Shown here one piece after another: positions 25,493-34,118 of a stretch of DNA of 64,000 nucleotides. Source of the stretch: Armatimonadota bacterium (GTDB lineage: Bacteria; Armatimonadota; UBA5829; DSUL01); NCBI GenBank assembly GCA_025998755.1, contig AP024674.1, forward strand, positions 2,744,162-2,808,161, written 5' to 3'. The translations under genes were made by a program, and so were the position numbers. Each line of letters opens with the position of its first letter. Positions within the stretch are counted from its first letter, which is position 1. The notes under the pieces are model-generated. The model did no database searches and had not been told where the DNA came from. It was given only the letters and a program-made list of their open reading frames with translations.

Positions 25493-25825
25493 TCAGTCTG
25501 ATGTCCGTTGGCCGGCAGCCCTCCGCAGGGCCTGGCGCATAAGATCCTCCGGCGGGAGCGGCGTGAAGCGTCCGTCGGAAGTCCGGTATACCCGGCACGA
25601 GAGTCCCACAGGATTCGCGGCGGCGCCCTCCGGGTCTATGTCCTGCCCGTCCACTCGGATGGTGGGAGAACCGGGAAAGCGCAGACTCTGCGCCTGCTCA
25701 TCCGTCTCGATGCGGACGATGCACAGATCCGCCCGCAGGTTCTCCTGTTCCACCAGATTCCGGAGCCGTTGCAGCGCCGGAGCGTGGGAGGGACAGTCCT
25801 CGAAGTACAAAAACTCGATCTTCAA
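25493..25825 (-). CDS. Small thioredoxin-like protein
   Basis: A 110-aa protein beginning KIEFLYFEDCPSHAPALQRL, the pattern of small thioredoxin-fold proteins found near mercury or redox genes, with one N-terminal Cys in EDCP and a cis-Pro-like GSPTIRVDG. A second Cys lies in LSCRVY. The start is a TTG at 25825, preceded by AGGAGAGG; no ATG is in frame nearby. It forms a pair with the redoxin downstream and is divergent from rarA. A thiol-disulfide or metal-handling role is inferred. Confidence 0.75.
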   Translation of the reverse strand: MKIEFLYFEDCPSHAPALQRLRNLVEQENLRADLCIVRIETDEQAQSLRFPGSPTIRVDGQDIDPEGAAANPVGLSCRVYRTSDGRFTPLPPEDLMRQALRRAAGQRTSD

Positions 25826-25861
25826 CGTGCCTTCGCCTCTCCTGCCGTTTGTCGCCGGAAC

Positions 25862-25890
25862 TTGAGACGGTTCGCGGGACGTGATATGAT
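25862..25890 (+). promoter_or_regulatory. Promoter of rarA
   Basis: TTGAGA (25862-25867), a 17-nt spacer and TATGAT (25885-25890). One mismatch in each hexamer and ideal spacing; rarA starts 30 nt downstream. Confidence 0.7.
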
Positions 25891-25920
25891 TCAGTTCGCC
25901 ACTTCCGGGGCGCAGACGAG

Positions 25921-27282
25921 ATGCCCGACCTCTTCGACCAGCAGAGCCGGCCCGGCGAGCCCGGGGGCAGACAGCCCCTGGCCGCACGAATGCGTCCGGT
26001 CACGCTGGACGAGTTCGTCGGGCAGCAGCACATCGTGGGCGAGGGCACCCTGCTCAGGCGCGCCATCGAGTCCGACGAGCTGCCGTCCCTGATTCTGTAC
26101 GGCCCTCCGGGCAGCGGCAAGACCACACTGGCCGCCATCATCCAGAACAGCAGCAAGGCGGCGTTTGAGTCCTTCAGCGCGGTGACGTCCGGAGTGGCGG
26201 AGATCCGGGAGGTCATCCGCCGGGCCCGGGAGCGCAGGAAACTATACGGCCAGCGCACCATCCTGTTTGTGGACGAGATCCATCGGTTCAACAAGGCCCA
26301 GCAGGATGCCTTTCTGCCCCATATCGAAGATGGGACCATCATTCTGCTGGGAGCCACCACCGAGAACCCCTACTTTGAGATCAACTCTCCCATCATCTCC
26401 CGAGCGCGCGTCTTCCAGCTTCAGCCGCTTTCCAAGGACGACATGAAAATCCTGGTCCGCAGGGCGCTGGAAGACCGGGAAAAAGGTCTGGGTGAGCTGG
26501 AATGTTCCCTGGAGGAAGACGCGCTGGAGCACCTGGTGGATGTGGCGGGCGGGGACGCGAGAGCGGCGCTGAACGCTCTGGAAGCAGCCGCTCTGAACTG
26601 CCCGCTGTCGCCGGAAGGGCGCAGGCTCATCACCCGCAAGATGGTGGAGGACGCTCTGCAGCAGCGGGCTCTGGGCTACGACAAGGCCGGCGACTCCCAC
26701 TACGACACCATCTCCGCGTTCATCAAGAGCATGCGCGGGTCGGACCCGGACGCCGCCGTATACTGGCTCGCCCGTATGCTGGCCGCAGGGGAGGATCCCC
26801 GTTTCATCGCCCGCCGGATTGTCATCCAGGCCGCTGAGGACGTGGGCAACGCCGACCCGATGGCCCTGGTCGTCGCCACCGCCGCCGCCCACGCAGTGGA
26901 ATATGTGGGGATGCCGGAAGCGCAGATCCCCCTGGCGCAGGCGGCCATCTATCTGGCCTGCGCCCCAAAATCCAACGCAAGCTACGTGGCCATCAACCGC
27001 GCAATGGAGGACGTTCGCAACCGTCCGCACGTCGCCGTCCCGCCGCATCTGCGGAGCACGGGCTACCGGGGAGCGGAGCAGCTGGGGCACGGCGTGGGCT
27101 ATCTGTATCCGCACGACTATCCGATGGGGCAGGTGGAGCAGGAGTACCTCCCTCCCGGGGCGAAGTCGCGCCGATATTACGAACCGACAGAGCACGGGCT
27201 GGAGCGCAAGATCGCGGAGCGTCTGAAGGTTTGGCAGAACGAGCTGGCTCGCCGCCGCCGCAAGCCCGGACAAGGGGAATAA
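25921..27282 (+). CDS. rarA: Replication-associated recombination protein A (AAA+ ATPase)
   Basis: Acts at stalled replication forks and interacts with SSB; a clamp-loader-like AAA+ ATPase of the RarA/MgsA/WRNIP1 family. The 453-aa length fits. Visible: PLAARMRPVTLDEFVGQ opening, Walker A GPPGSGKT (61-68), Walker B ILFVDEIHRF (115-124), sensor 1 GATTENP, and the C-terminal MgsA domain with YDTISAFIKSMRGSDPDAA and the RRYYEPTEHG ending. The ATG at 25921 starts the domain, though no strong Shine-Dalgarno is visible. Confidence 0.95.
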   Translation: MPDLFDQQSRPGEPGGRQPLAARMRPVTLDEFVGQQHIVGEGTLLRRAIESDELPSLILYGPPGSGKTTLAAIIQNSSKAAFESFSAVTSGVAEIREVIRRARERRKLYGQRTILFVDEIHRFNKAQQDAFLPHIEDGTIILLGATTENPYFEINSPIISRARVFQLQPLSKDDMKILVRRALEDREKGLGELECSLEEDALEHLVDVAGGDARAALNALEAAALNCPLSPEGRRLITRKMVEDALQQRALGYDKAGDSHYDTISAFIKSMRGSDPDAAVYWLARMLAAGEDPRFIARRIVIQAAEDVGNADPMALVVATAAAHAVEYVGMPEAQIPLAQAAIYLACAPKSNASYVAINRAMEDVRNRPHVAVPPHLRSTGYRGAEQLGHGVGYLYPHDYPMGQVEQEYLPPGAKSRRYYEPTEHGLERKIAERLKVWQNELARRRRKPGQGE

Positions 27283-27602
27283 GCTCGGATCCCGCCGGAG
27301 AGCGGTTCAAAAAGACAGTCCCTTCCCCTCAATTCTCCGGCTGCGTCTCCCGACAATAGTAGCGTCCCGGCAGGCGCGGAGTCCGTCTCCGCGGCGGGGA
27401 CCACCCTCCGGCGCCACGGATGGCGGCGGCTTGGGCGGAGGCGGGAGCAGATTCCCGCATCCGGCTCAAACGGGCAGCCGTGTGACGTGACCGACCCCAT
27501 ACGGCCTCTTTCTTCGCACGGACGCGAGCGGCGCGCAGATGCGGTCCGCGAGACCTGATGCGCGCCTCCCTTAAGTGAGTCTTGCGAAAAGAGGTGGCAG
27601 AA
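27283..27602 (+). other. Intergenic region upstream of the flagellar operon
   Basis: 320 nt with no supported gene. It should hold the flagellar promoter, but I find no confident sigma28, sigma54 or sigma70 match. The sequence is GC-rich with scattered short palindromes. Confidence 0.4.
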
Positions 27603-27983
27603 GTGCTTCGCATTCTTGACGACCCTACGCGCGCCGTCCTTGCGCGCGCAATGGACGCCTGCGCCGTCCGCAACCGGGTCATCGCGTCGAACATCGCCAA
27701 CGCGGACACCCCGGGGTATCGGCGCGCATACGTCCGCTTTGAAGATAGCCTCAAGCAGATGCTTGCCGAAGGCGGTCCGGACGACGTCTCCGACGCCCAG
27801 CGGCTGAGTGCCACGGTGGAAGAGGATTCCACCCCGTCTTCGAGGCTGGACGGCAACAACGTCAACCTTGACGCTGAGATGGCCGATCTGGCGCGCAACA
27901 GCATCGAATACAACGCTCTGGTGGAGCTGTACCGGCTCAAAGGACAGCTGGTCTCCACCGTCATCAACGGAGGGACCCGGTGA
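27603..27983 (+). CDS. flgB: Flagellar basal-body rod protein FlgB
   Basis: Proximal rod subunit exported through the flagellar type III apparatus. The 126-aa protein has the N-terminal rod signature ANRVIASNIANADTPGYRR in slightly altered form (RNRVIASNIANADTPGYRR) and a C-terminal amphipathic segment with NSIEYNALVELYRLKG. The GTG at 27603 is favoured because AGAGGTGG is 5 nt upstream. First of eight flagellar genes; its stop TGA shares a base with the flgC start. Confidence 0.93.
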   Translation: MLRILDDPTRAVLARAMDACAVRNRVIASNIANADTPGYRRAYVRFEDSLKQMLAEGGPDDVSDAQRLSATVEEDSTPSSRLDGNNVNLDAEMADLARNSIEYNALVELYRLKGQLVSTVINGGTR

Positions 27984-28402
27984 TGCCTCGTCTGTCCGCA
28001 TTCGACATCAGCGCGATGGGACTGAGCGCCCAGCGGCAGAGGCTGGACGTGGTGGCGGAGAACATCGCGAACGTAAATACCACCCGCACGCCTGACGGAG
28101 GCCCATACCGCCGCAAGCAGGTGGTCTTTGAAACAGTGCTGGCCGGGCAGGGTCTGCCCGGAGCGGAACCGCAGGGCGTCCTGGTGTCGGAGGTTACAAC
28201 GGACCCGGCTCCGCCGAAGACCGTCTACGAGCCCGGCCACCCCGACGCCGACGAGCGGGGATTCGTAACCCTGCCCAACGTGAACATCGTGGATGAGATG
28301 GTGGATCTCATCAGCGCGACGCGCTCCTATGAGGCCAACGTCACCGCCCTGAATGCCACCAAGGGCATGCTGATGAAGGCGCTTGAGATCGGGCGAAGGT
28401 AA
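27983..28402 (+). CDS. flgC: Flagellar basal-body rod protein FlgC
   Basis: Second proximal rod protein, 139 aa. N-terminal FDISAMGLSAQRQRLDVVAENIANVNTTRTPDGGPYRRK is the standard FlgC opening (cited in pieces: AENIANVNTTRT, PYRRKQVVF). The C-terminus has VNIVDEMVDLISATRSYEAN and then NATKGMLMKALEIGR. It starts at the ATG at 27983 overlapping the flgB stop (TGATG), with GGAGGG upstream; the GTG at 27980 is also possible. Tight spacing fixes it in the same transcript. Confidence 0.95.
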   Translation: MPRLSAFDISAMGLSAQRQRLDVVAENIANVNTTRTPDGGPYRRKQVVFETVLAGQGLPGAEPQGVLVSEVTTDPAPPKTVYEPGHPDADERGFVTLPNVNIVDEMVDLISATRSYEANVTALNATKGMLMKALEIGRR

Positions 28403-28414
28403 GGAAGGCGGACC

Positions 28415-28705
28415 ATGGCCATCGAAGCGATCCGATCCGGTGCGGCGTTCACTCAGACCCAGCAAGCCGCCCCGAAAGGAAACGGCGAGGGATTCGCCAG
28501 CGCGCTTACTGACGTGGCGAAGCAGGTGTCTGCGTTGGAGTCTCAGGCCAACGACATGGCCCTGAAGATCGCCTCCGGCGATGTGGCCGAGCTGCACAAC
28601 GCGATGATCGCCATGCAGAAGGCCAGCACAGCGCTGGAACTGACGGTGCAGGTGCGAAACAAGGTTCTGGAAGCTTACCAGGAGATCATGCGCATGCAGA
28701 TCTGA
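28415..28705 (+). CDS. fliE: Flagellar hook-basal body protein FliE
   Basis: Adapter between the MS ring and the rod. The 96-aa protein has family length and the C-terminal block VAELHNAMIAMQKASTALEL followed by QVRNKVLEAYQEIMRMQI, which is diagnostic for FliE. GGAAGGCGG precedes the ATG, 12 nt after the flgC stop. The N-terminal 30 residues are less conserved, as usual. Confidence 0.95.
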   Translation: MAIEAIRSGAAFTQTQQAAPKGNGEGFASALTDVAKQVSALESQANDMALKIASGDVAELHNAMIAMQKASTALELTVQVRNKVLEAYQEIMRMQI

Positions 28706-28854
28706 CCTGCGGCGTGCGGGGGCGAAGGGACCGGCTCCAGACCGGGAGCGCCCGCCTCCGGCTGCGGACGGGCCTTGCGGCCGCACTGGGACCGGTCACA
28801 GGGCCCGTATCCGCTTCACAGCGTCGGCTGCAAAACGCGTGCGGCTAAAGAGGG

Positions 28855-30456
28855 ATGGAAAACAGACTCCGGTCGTTCTTTCAGCTATGGACTAATCTGA
28901 CTCCTCCGCAGAGGGTGATTGTCTCCTTCTTTGCGGCGGCGGTGGTTGTGACGGCGGTGGTCCTGGCCGTGGTTGCCAGCCGTCCGGACTACACCGTCTT
29001 GTTCTCCAACCTGCGTCCGGAAGATGCCGCCGCCATCGTCCAGAAGCTGCGCGATTCCAAGGTGCCCTACCGTGTGACGGCGAACGGCACCGCCATCGAG
29101 GTTCCTTCCGCCAGCGTCTATGAGGTGCGCCTGAATCTGGCCGGCCAGGGACTGCCGCAGGGCGGCAATGTGGGATTCGAGATCTTCGACAAGAACTCGC
29201 TCGGCGTTACGGACTTTTCCCAGAAGATGAGCTATCTGCGAGCCCTGCAGGGAGAGCTTCAACGCACCATCAGCTCGCTGGACGGCGTCTCGGACGCGCG
29301 GGTGCACATTGTGCTGCCGGACGACACTCTTTACAGTTCGGAGAAAAAAGACGCTTCGGCATCCGTGTTGCTGAGGCTGGACGGTTCCCGGCCTCCGTCG
29401 GACGAACAGGTGGCAGGCATTGTCAACCTGGTGAGCGCCGCCGTTGAGGGACTCAAGCCGGAGCGAGTCAGTGTGGTGGACACGCGCGGAAACGTCCTGG
29501 CGGACGGCTCTGGCCAGGGACGGGATTCGCTGCGGCTGACGGCCACGCAGCTCGATATCAAGCGCGCGGCGGAGCGGGCCATCCGCTCCGACGTCGAGAG
29601 CATGCTGGACCGCGTGGCCGGTCCCGGAAAAGCCGTGGTGCGCGTGAGCGCGCGGATGTCCTTCGATCAGAAGCAGACCACCAGCGAGATCTTCGAGCCG
29701 GCAGGAGGAGGAACCCAGGGCGTCATCGCCAGCCAGGAGCGGACTCGGGAGGTCTACGGAGCCGGGGCGCGCTCCGTCGGTGGGGTTCCCGGGACGGCGT
29801 CCAACGTGCAGCCCCCGGCGCAGCGGCCGGCAGCCGCCCCGGCTGCTGGGCAGGCCGGTTACGAGCGCGAGCAGGAGAGCACACGCTTTAACGTGTCCCG
29901 CCGCACGGAGACAGTGGAGGGGGCCCCCGGACAGATCGAGCACCTCAGCGTTGCAGTGATGGTGGACCGAGAGGTGGGACCGGAGAAGCTGGCCGCCATC
30001 CGCCAGGCCGCCACCGCTGCGGCGGGGATAGACCCGGCGCGGGGCGACCGGATCGTGGTGGAGAGTGTCGAGTTTCCGAGAGAGGAGACTGCAGGGAAGG
30101 CACCGCTGGCGGCGAGTCTGGGCAAATATCTGAACATCGGGCGTAACGCCCTGGCCATCCTGCTTCTGGCAGGTTTCGCCCTGTTCATCCGCGGAGCGCT
30201 CGCCAAACAGAGCATCACCGTGGAGAACGCGCAACCGGAACCGGTTGCGTTGGGATCGGTCGCTCAGGCCGCCCTCGGCGGAGCCGCGCAAAACATCGCT
30301 GGGGAGGCTGCCTCCCAGCCCGCCGGGCTTCAGAAGGTGGAGATGCCGGAGCTGACCATCCCGCTGGAAAGCGCAAAGGAACTGGCTATACAGCAACCGG
30401 AAGAGATTGCCAATGTCGTCCGCACATGGATGACCGACGAGCGGAGGGCCGCATAA
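28855..30456 (+). CDS. fliF: Flagellar MS-ring protein FliF
   Basis: Forms the inner-membrane MS ring on which the motor and export gate assemble. The 533-aa protein has two membrane helices, about residues 24-43 and 428-446. Between them are the ring-building motifs, including TVLFSNLRPEDAAAIVQKL and YLRALQGELQRTISSLDGV. The C-terminal tail (ELTIPLESAKELAIQQPEE) is the FliG-binding part. A Pro/Ala-rich insertion near 320-345 is probably the RBM3 linker. A 149-nt gap precedes it, and its AAAGAGGG is very close to the ATG, so initiation may be weak. Confidence 0.95.
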   Translation: MENRLRSFFQLWTNLTPPQRVIVSFFAAAVVVTAVVLAVVASRPDYTVLFSNLRPEDAAAIVQKLRDSKVPYRVTANGTAIEVPSASVYEVRLNLAGQGLPQGGNVGFEIFDKNSLGVTDFSQKMSYLRALQGELQRTISSLDGVSDARVHIVLPDDTLYSSEKKDASASVLLRLDGSRPPSDEQVAGIVNLVSAAVEGLKPERVSVVDTRGNVLADGSGQGRDSLRLTATQLDIKRAAERAIRSDVESMLDRVAGPGKAVVRVSARMSFDQKQTTSEIFEPAGGGTQGVIASQERTREVYGAGARSVGGVPGTASNVQPPAQRPAAAPAAGQAGYEREQESTRFNVSRRTETVEGAPGQIEHLSVAVMVDREVGPEKLAAIRQAATAAAGIDPARGDRIVVESVEFPREETAGKAPLAASLGKYLNIGRNALAILLLAGFALFIRGALAKQSITVENAQPEPVALGSVAQAALGGAAQNIAGEAASQPAGLQKVEMPELTIPLESAKELAIQQPEEIANVVRTWMTDERRAA

Positions 30457-30457
30457 G

Positions 30458-31534
30458 TTGAGCCAGGCGCAGACACAGCACTTGGAGCACGAGGAGCACC
30501 AGGAAGCGCCTGCGGCAGCCAAGCCCCGCAAGCGGCTCACCGGCACTCAGAAAGCGGCCATCCTGCTGATCACGCTGGGGGCCGAGGCTTCCGCAGCGGT
30601 CTTCAAGCTGCTGAAGCAGGAGGAGGTGGAGAAGCTGGCGAACGAGCTGGTCCGCCAGGAGCGGGTGGACGTGGAGACCAAGCGGCAGGTCTTCGAAGAG
30701 TTCGAGACCCTCTATTCCACCAGCAGCCTGCTGTCGCAGGGCGGAGTGGAATACGCCCGCAGCGTCCTGGAGCAGGCGCTGGGCCCGCAGAAGGCTCAGT
30801 CGCTGCTTGAGCGTATCATCACCGCACGAGGCTCCGAACCGTCGGACTGGCTCCAGCACGCCGACCCTCAGCAACTGGCGCGCTGGCTTGCCAGTGAGCA
30901 ACCGCAGACTATTGCGCTGGTGGTCACCCAGCTTCCGCCGCCGCGCGCCGCTCAGTTGTTATCCACACTTCCGCCGGAGGTGCGCGCCGAGGTCACCCTG
31001 AAGATCGCCAGAATGCAGTCGGCTTCTGCGGAGGTTATCGCCCAGATCGAGGACAGCCTTCGCTCCCGGCTGAGCGGAATGGACGCGGATGCGCAACGGA
31101 CCGTGAGCGGCGTCCAGGCGCTGGTGGAGATCCTCAACTCTGCGGAGCGCTCACTGGAGCGCAGCGTGCTGGAATCGCTTTCGCAGCACGACGCGGCTCT
31201 TGCGGAAGAGATCAAACGGAAGCTGTTCGTCTTCGAAGACATCCTTCTGCTGGAAGACAGGGCGCTGCAGATGGTGCTCCGGGAAGTGGAGCAGGACGAC
31301 CTCCGGCTGGCCCTGCGCGGCGCGCAGGAGAGCGTGCGCGAGAAGGTCTTCAAGAACATGTCCGAACGTGCGTCGGCCACCATCAAAGAGGATCTGGAGA
31401 CCATGGGGCCCGTGCGCGTGCGCGACGTGGAAGCGGCGCAGCAGCGCATCGCGCTGGTTATTCGTGCGATGGAGGAACGCGGCGAGATCGTCATCGCCCG
31501 GGGCGAAGGCGAGGGAGCCGAGGAGTTTGTCTGA
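30458..31534 (+). CDS. fliG: Flagellar motor switch protein FliG
   Basis: Rotor protein binding FliF and taking part in torque generation with the stator. The 358-aa length is normal plus an N-terminal acidic, His-rich extension (about 24 aa). The N domain (LTGTQKAAILLITLG) is typical. The middle EHPQ motif reads SEQPQTIALV, with Gln for His. The C domain has MVLREVEQDDLRLALRGA with the charged torque helix. The TTG at 30458 starts one base after the fliF stop with GGAGGG upstream. Confidence 0.93.
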   Translation: MSQAQTQHLEHEEHQEAPAAAKPRKRLTGTQKAAILLITLGAEASAAVFKLLKQEEVEKLANELVRQERVDVETKRQVFEEFETLYSTSSLLSQGGVEYARSVLEQALGPQKAQSLLERIITARGSEPSDWLQHADPQQLARWLASEQPQTIALVVTQLPPPRAAQLLSTLPPEVRAEVTLKIARMQSASAEVIAQIEDSLRSRLSGMDADAQRTVSGVQALVEILNSAERSLERSVLESLSQHDAALAEEIKRKLFVFEDILLLEDRALQMVLREVEQDDLRLALRGAQESVREKVFKNMSERASATIKEDLETMGPVRVRDVEAAQQRIALVIRAMEERGEIVIARGEGEGAEEFV

Positions 31535-31544
31535 GGAGGCCACC

Positions 31545-32180
31545 GTGGCTCGCGGAAGCGGATTCGTATTCGACCCGGCCAGCGTCCTCAGGTCCGCCAT
31601 TTCTCCAGAGGAGCAGGCGCGTGGCATCATCGCGGAGGCGCAGCAAGAGGCGGACCGCTTGGTCCGCGAGGCGCAGAGCTCCACGGAAAGCGTGCGCCGC
31701 GCCGCGTGGGAGGAAGGCTTTGCGGAGGGCTTCCGTCAGGCTGCTCTGCAGTGGAAACAGGCTCTGGAAGATGCCCAGCGCGAACGCGATTCCGTGGTGC
31801 AGCAACTGGAGGAGCTTTCCGCCGGCATCGAGCAGGAATGCCTGAAGCTGGCTTTGCAGATCGCCGAAAAGATCGTCCGTCACGAGATCGAGACCCATCC
31901 GGAGACAGTGAAGGACATTCTGGCACTTGCGCTCCGGCAACTGAAAGACAGGGCGAATGTGCGCATCCTGGTGAACCGCGCCGATCTCGAACTGGTCCGG
32001 GCGGCGCGGGAAGACATCGCCCGGTGGGCTGAGGGTTTGCGCAACGTGGAAATTGTCGAGGAGCCAAGGGTGGAGCGCGGCGGCGTGATAGTGGAGTCCT
32101 CGGATGGCATCCTTGACGCCCGTCCTTCCGTCCAGATGGATGAGTTGAAGCGCAAGCTAGAGGAGGCGGACAGTCTGTGA
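31545..32180 (+). CDS. fliH: Flagellar assembly protein FliH
   Basis: Regulates the export ATPase FliI and ties it to the export gate. The 211-aa protein has a coiled-coil N-terminal half ([19 protein letters not shown], with [10 protein letters not shown]) and a FliH/HrpE C-terminal domain ([28 protein letters not shown]). The GTG at 31545 has AGGAGG 5 nt upstream, just after the fliG stop. The last codons overlap the fliI start (GTGA). Confidence 0.9.
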   Translation: MARGSGFVFDPASVLRSAISPEEQARGIIAEAQQEADRLVREAQSSTESVRRAAWEEGFAEGFRQAALQWKQALEDAQRERDSVVQQLEELSAGIEQECLKLALQIAEKIVRHEIETHPETVKDILALALRQLKDRANVRILVNRADLELVRAAREDIARWAEGLRNVEIVEEPRVERGGVIVESSDGILDARPSVQMDELKRKLEEADSL

Positions 32181-33526
32181 TTCGCCTCTCCCCTCCGCGC
32201 CTGGAGCGCTACCACCGGGCCGTGCGTCGCGCGAACGCCGTGCGGCTGAACGGCAGGCTTACCAGAGTGGTGGGGGTGCTGGTGGAATCGGCCGGCCCCG
32301 CGGCGCACATCGGCGAGATCTGCGAGATCCACTATTCCCGGAACGATCCCCCCATGCTGGCGGAAGTGGTGGGTTTCCGCGAGGACCGTGTGCTTTTGAT
32401 GCCCTACGGCGAGATCGCCCGTCTGGCGCGCCACGCCGAGGTGGTGGCCACAGGCAGATCGCTTTGCGTCCCCGGCTCCGAAGCGCTTCTGGGGCGCGTT
32501 CTGGATGGCCTGGGAAGACCACTGGACGGAGGCCCCCCGGTGGAGGCGGAAGAGCTCCTTCCGGTCCTCAGAGAGCCGCCCCATCCCCTGTTGCGGGAGC
32601 GCATCCGCGAGCCGCTTTCGCTGGGGGTGCGCTCCATTGACGGTCTCATCACCTGTGGCACCGGACAGCGCGTGGGTGTCTTCGCGGGAAGCGGGGTGGG
32701 CAAGAGCACCCTGCTGGGAATGATCGCGCGCAACACAGAGGCGGATGTCAACGTCATCGGCCTCATCGGGGAGCGTGGCAGGGAGGTGCGCGACTTCATC
32801 GAGCGCGACCTGGGGGAGGAGGGGCTGCGGCGCTCGGTGGTGGTGGTGGCCACATCCGACCAGGTCTCCGTACAGCGTCTGCGCGGCGCACAGGTGGCCA
32901 CGGCCATTGCGGAGTACTTCCGGGACCGGGGCAAGCGGGTGCTCCTGATGCTGGACTCCGTCACGCGCATCGCGTGGGCGCAGCGGGAGATCGGACTTGC
33001 GGCTGGCGAGCCGCCCACCACGCGGGGCTACACGCCATCCGTCTTTGCGATGCTCCCGAAGCTGCTGGAGCGCGCGGGCATGTCGGACCGGGGATCCATC
33101 ACCGGGCTGTATACCGTGCTGGTGGATGGCGACGATATGAACGAGCCCGTCGCCGACGCCGTGCGGGCCATTCTGGACGGACATATCGTCCTGTCGCGAG
33201 CTCTGGCGCATCAGAACCACTACCCCGCGGTGGACGTGCTGGCAAGCGTGAGCCGCGTGATGCCGGAGATCACCACATCGGCACACCGCGCGGCCGCCGG
33301 ACATCTCAGGAGACTGCTGGCGGCCTACCGCGACAGCGAGGATCTGATCAACATCGGAGCCTATGTGCGCGGCTCCAATCCACTGATTGACGAGGCCATT
33401 GACCTGCTTCCGGAGATCCGCGCCTTCCTGCAGCAGGATGTGGAGGAGCGCTGCCCGCTGACCGAGACGGTCTCCCGGCTGACCTCCCTTGCGAGGAAGC
33501 CTGGCGATGAAGGGGAGGATGAATGA
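32177..33526 (+). CDS. fliI: Flagellar export ATPase FliI
   Basis: Hexameric type-III export ATPase energising substrate loading. The 449-aa protein has an N-terminal beta barrel, Walker [10 protein letters not shown] (170-178), Walker [12 protein letters not shown] with [17 protein letters not shown], and the arginine-containing [19 protein letters not shown]. It resembles FliI rather than F1 ATPase by the [13 protein letters not shown] segment. The GTG at 32177 overlaps the fliH stop. Confidence 0.95.
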   Translation: MIRLSPPRLERYHRAVRRANAVRLNGRLTRVVGVLVESAGPAAHIGEICEIHYSRNDPPMLAEVVGFREDRVLLMPYGEIARLARHAEVVATGRSLCVPGSEALLGRVLDGLGRPLDGGPPVEAEELLPVLREPPHPLLRERIREPLSLGVRSIDGLITCGTGQRVGVFAGSGVGKSTLLGMIARNTEADVNVIGLIGERGREVRDFIERDLGEEGLRRSVVVVATSDQVSVQRLRGAQVATAIAEYFRDRGKRVLLMLDSVTRIAWAQREIGLAAGEPPTTRGYTPSVFAMLPKLLERAGMSDRGSITGLYTVLVDGDDMNEPVADAVRAILDGHIVLSRALAHQNHYPAVDVLASVSRVMPEITTSAHRAAAGHLRRLLAAYRDSEDLINIGAYVRGSNPLIDEAIDLLPEIRAFLQQDVEERCPLTETVSRLTSLARKPGDEGEDE

Positions 33527-33966
33527 GACGGTTCATATTCCGCCTGGAACACGTGCTGAATGTCCGCAGGGCGAAGGAAGAAGCGGCGCTGGCCGAACTG
33601 GCCGCCGCCCGCCGCGCGCTGGCTCTGGAGCAGATGACACTGGAGCAGAGGCGGGCCCGCGCTCGCCGGGCCCTCCAGGAAGCCCGCAAGAGAAGGATGG
33701 AAGGAGAGGATCCTGCGCTCGCCGCCTGGCTGACAGCCTTTCTTGAGGCGCTTGAGGACGACGTGCGCCTTCAGGAAGAACGTGTGCGGCAGGCGGAAGA
33801 GGAAGTCCAGTCGCGGCTGCAGGCGGCGCTGGAAGCGATGAAAGAACGCAAGGCTATGGAGAAGCTGCGGGAGCGGCGGCTGGCCGAGCATCTGGCCGAG
33901 GCCGCGCGGGAAGATATCCGGGCGATGGACGAGGCGGCCGCCCTGCGCGTGGTATCCGCCGCCTGA
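33523..33966 (+). CDS. fliJ: Flagellar export chaperone FliJ
   Basis: A 147-aa almost entirely coiled-coil protein that begins [19 protein letters not shown], a good FliJ start. FliJ sits in the centre of the FliI ring and recycles chaperones. Identity rests on the opening, the coiled coil, the size and the position directly after fliI (ATGA overlap). It is the last gene of the operon. FlhA/B, FliP/Q/R, FlgD/E and the motor genes are not here. Confidence 0.85.
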   Translation: MRRFIFRLEHVLNVRRAKEEAALAELAAARRALALEQMTLEQRRARARRALQEARKRRMEGEDPALAAWLTAFLEALEDDVRLQEERVRQAEEEVQSRLQAALEAMKERKAMEKLRERRLAEHLAEAAREDIRAMDEAAALRVVSAA

Positions 33967-33990
33967 CTGCAGCCGCAGCAGAACCAGACG

Positions 33991-34022
33991 AAAAAAGAGG
34001 CCCGCCGGATCACCCGCGGGCC
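33991..34022 (-). terminator. Rho-independent terminator of the metallophosphoesterase operon
   Basis: On the minus strand GGCCCGC/GCGGGCC (7 bp, 10-nt loop) is followed by TCTTTTTT. It is placed about 100 nt after the stop at 34119. It could also end fliJ transcription from the other side, but there is no T run on that strand. Confidence 0.75.
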
Positions 34023-34035
34023 AGAGTCAAACTCG

Positions 34036-34079
34036 TGACAGAAGGAGAAAAGGATGAAAAGGTTTTCGTCCTTCTGTCA
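34036..34079. repeat. Long inverted repeat between fliJ and the metallophosphoesterase gene
   Basis: TGACAGAAGGA plus GAAAA pairs with TTTTC plus TCCTTCTGTCA: 16 bp with one bulged base and an 11-nt loop. It has no T run and codes for nothing. It looks like a second mRNA 3' stabilising hairpin or a protein-binding palindrome. Confidence 0.6.
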
Positions 34080-34118
34080 GTGCAAGATCCGTGCCAATTC
34101 CCCCTTGTCTGCAACCTG

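Noticed and set aside
28885-30546. 553-codon open frame on the minus strand across fliF
   Set aside because: It is the antisense of a clear FliF gene in a GC-rich genome; its translation is low-complexity, Arg/His-rich and has no domain.
31880-33304. 474-codon minus-strand frame over fliH-fliI
   Set aside because: Shadow of fliI; no Shine-Dalgarno and no recognisable protein.
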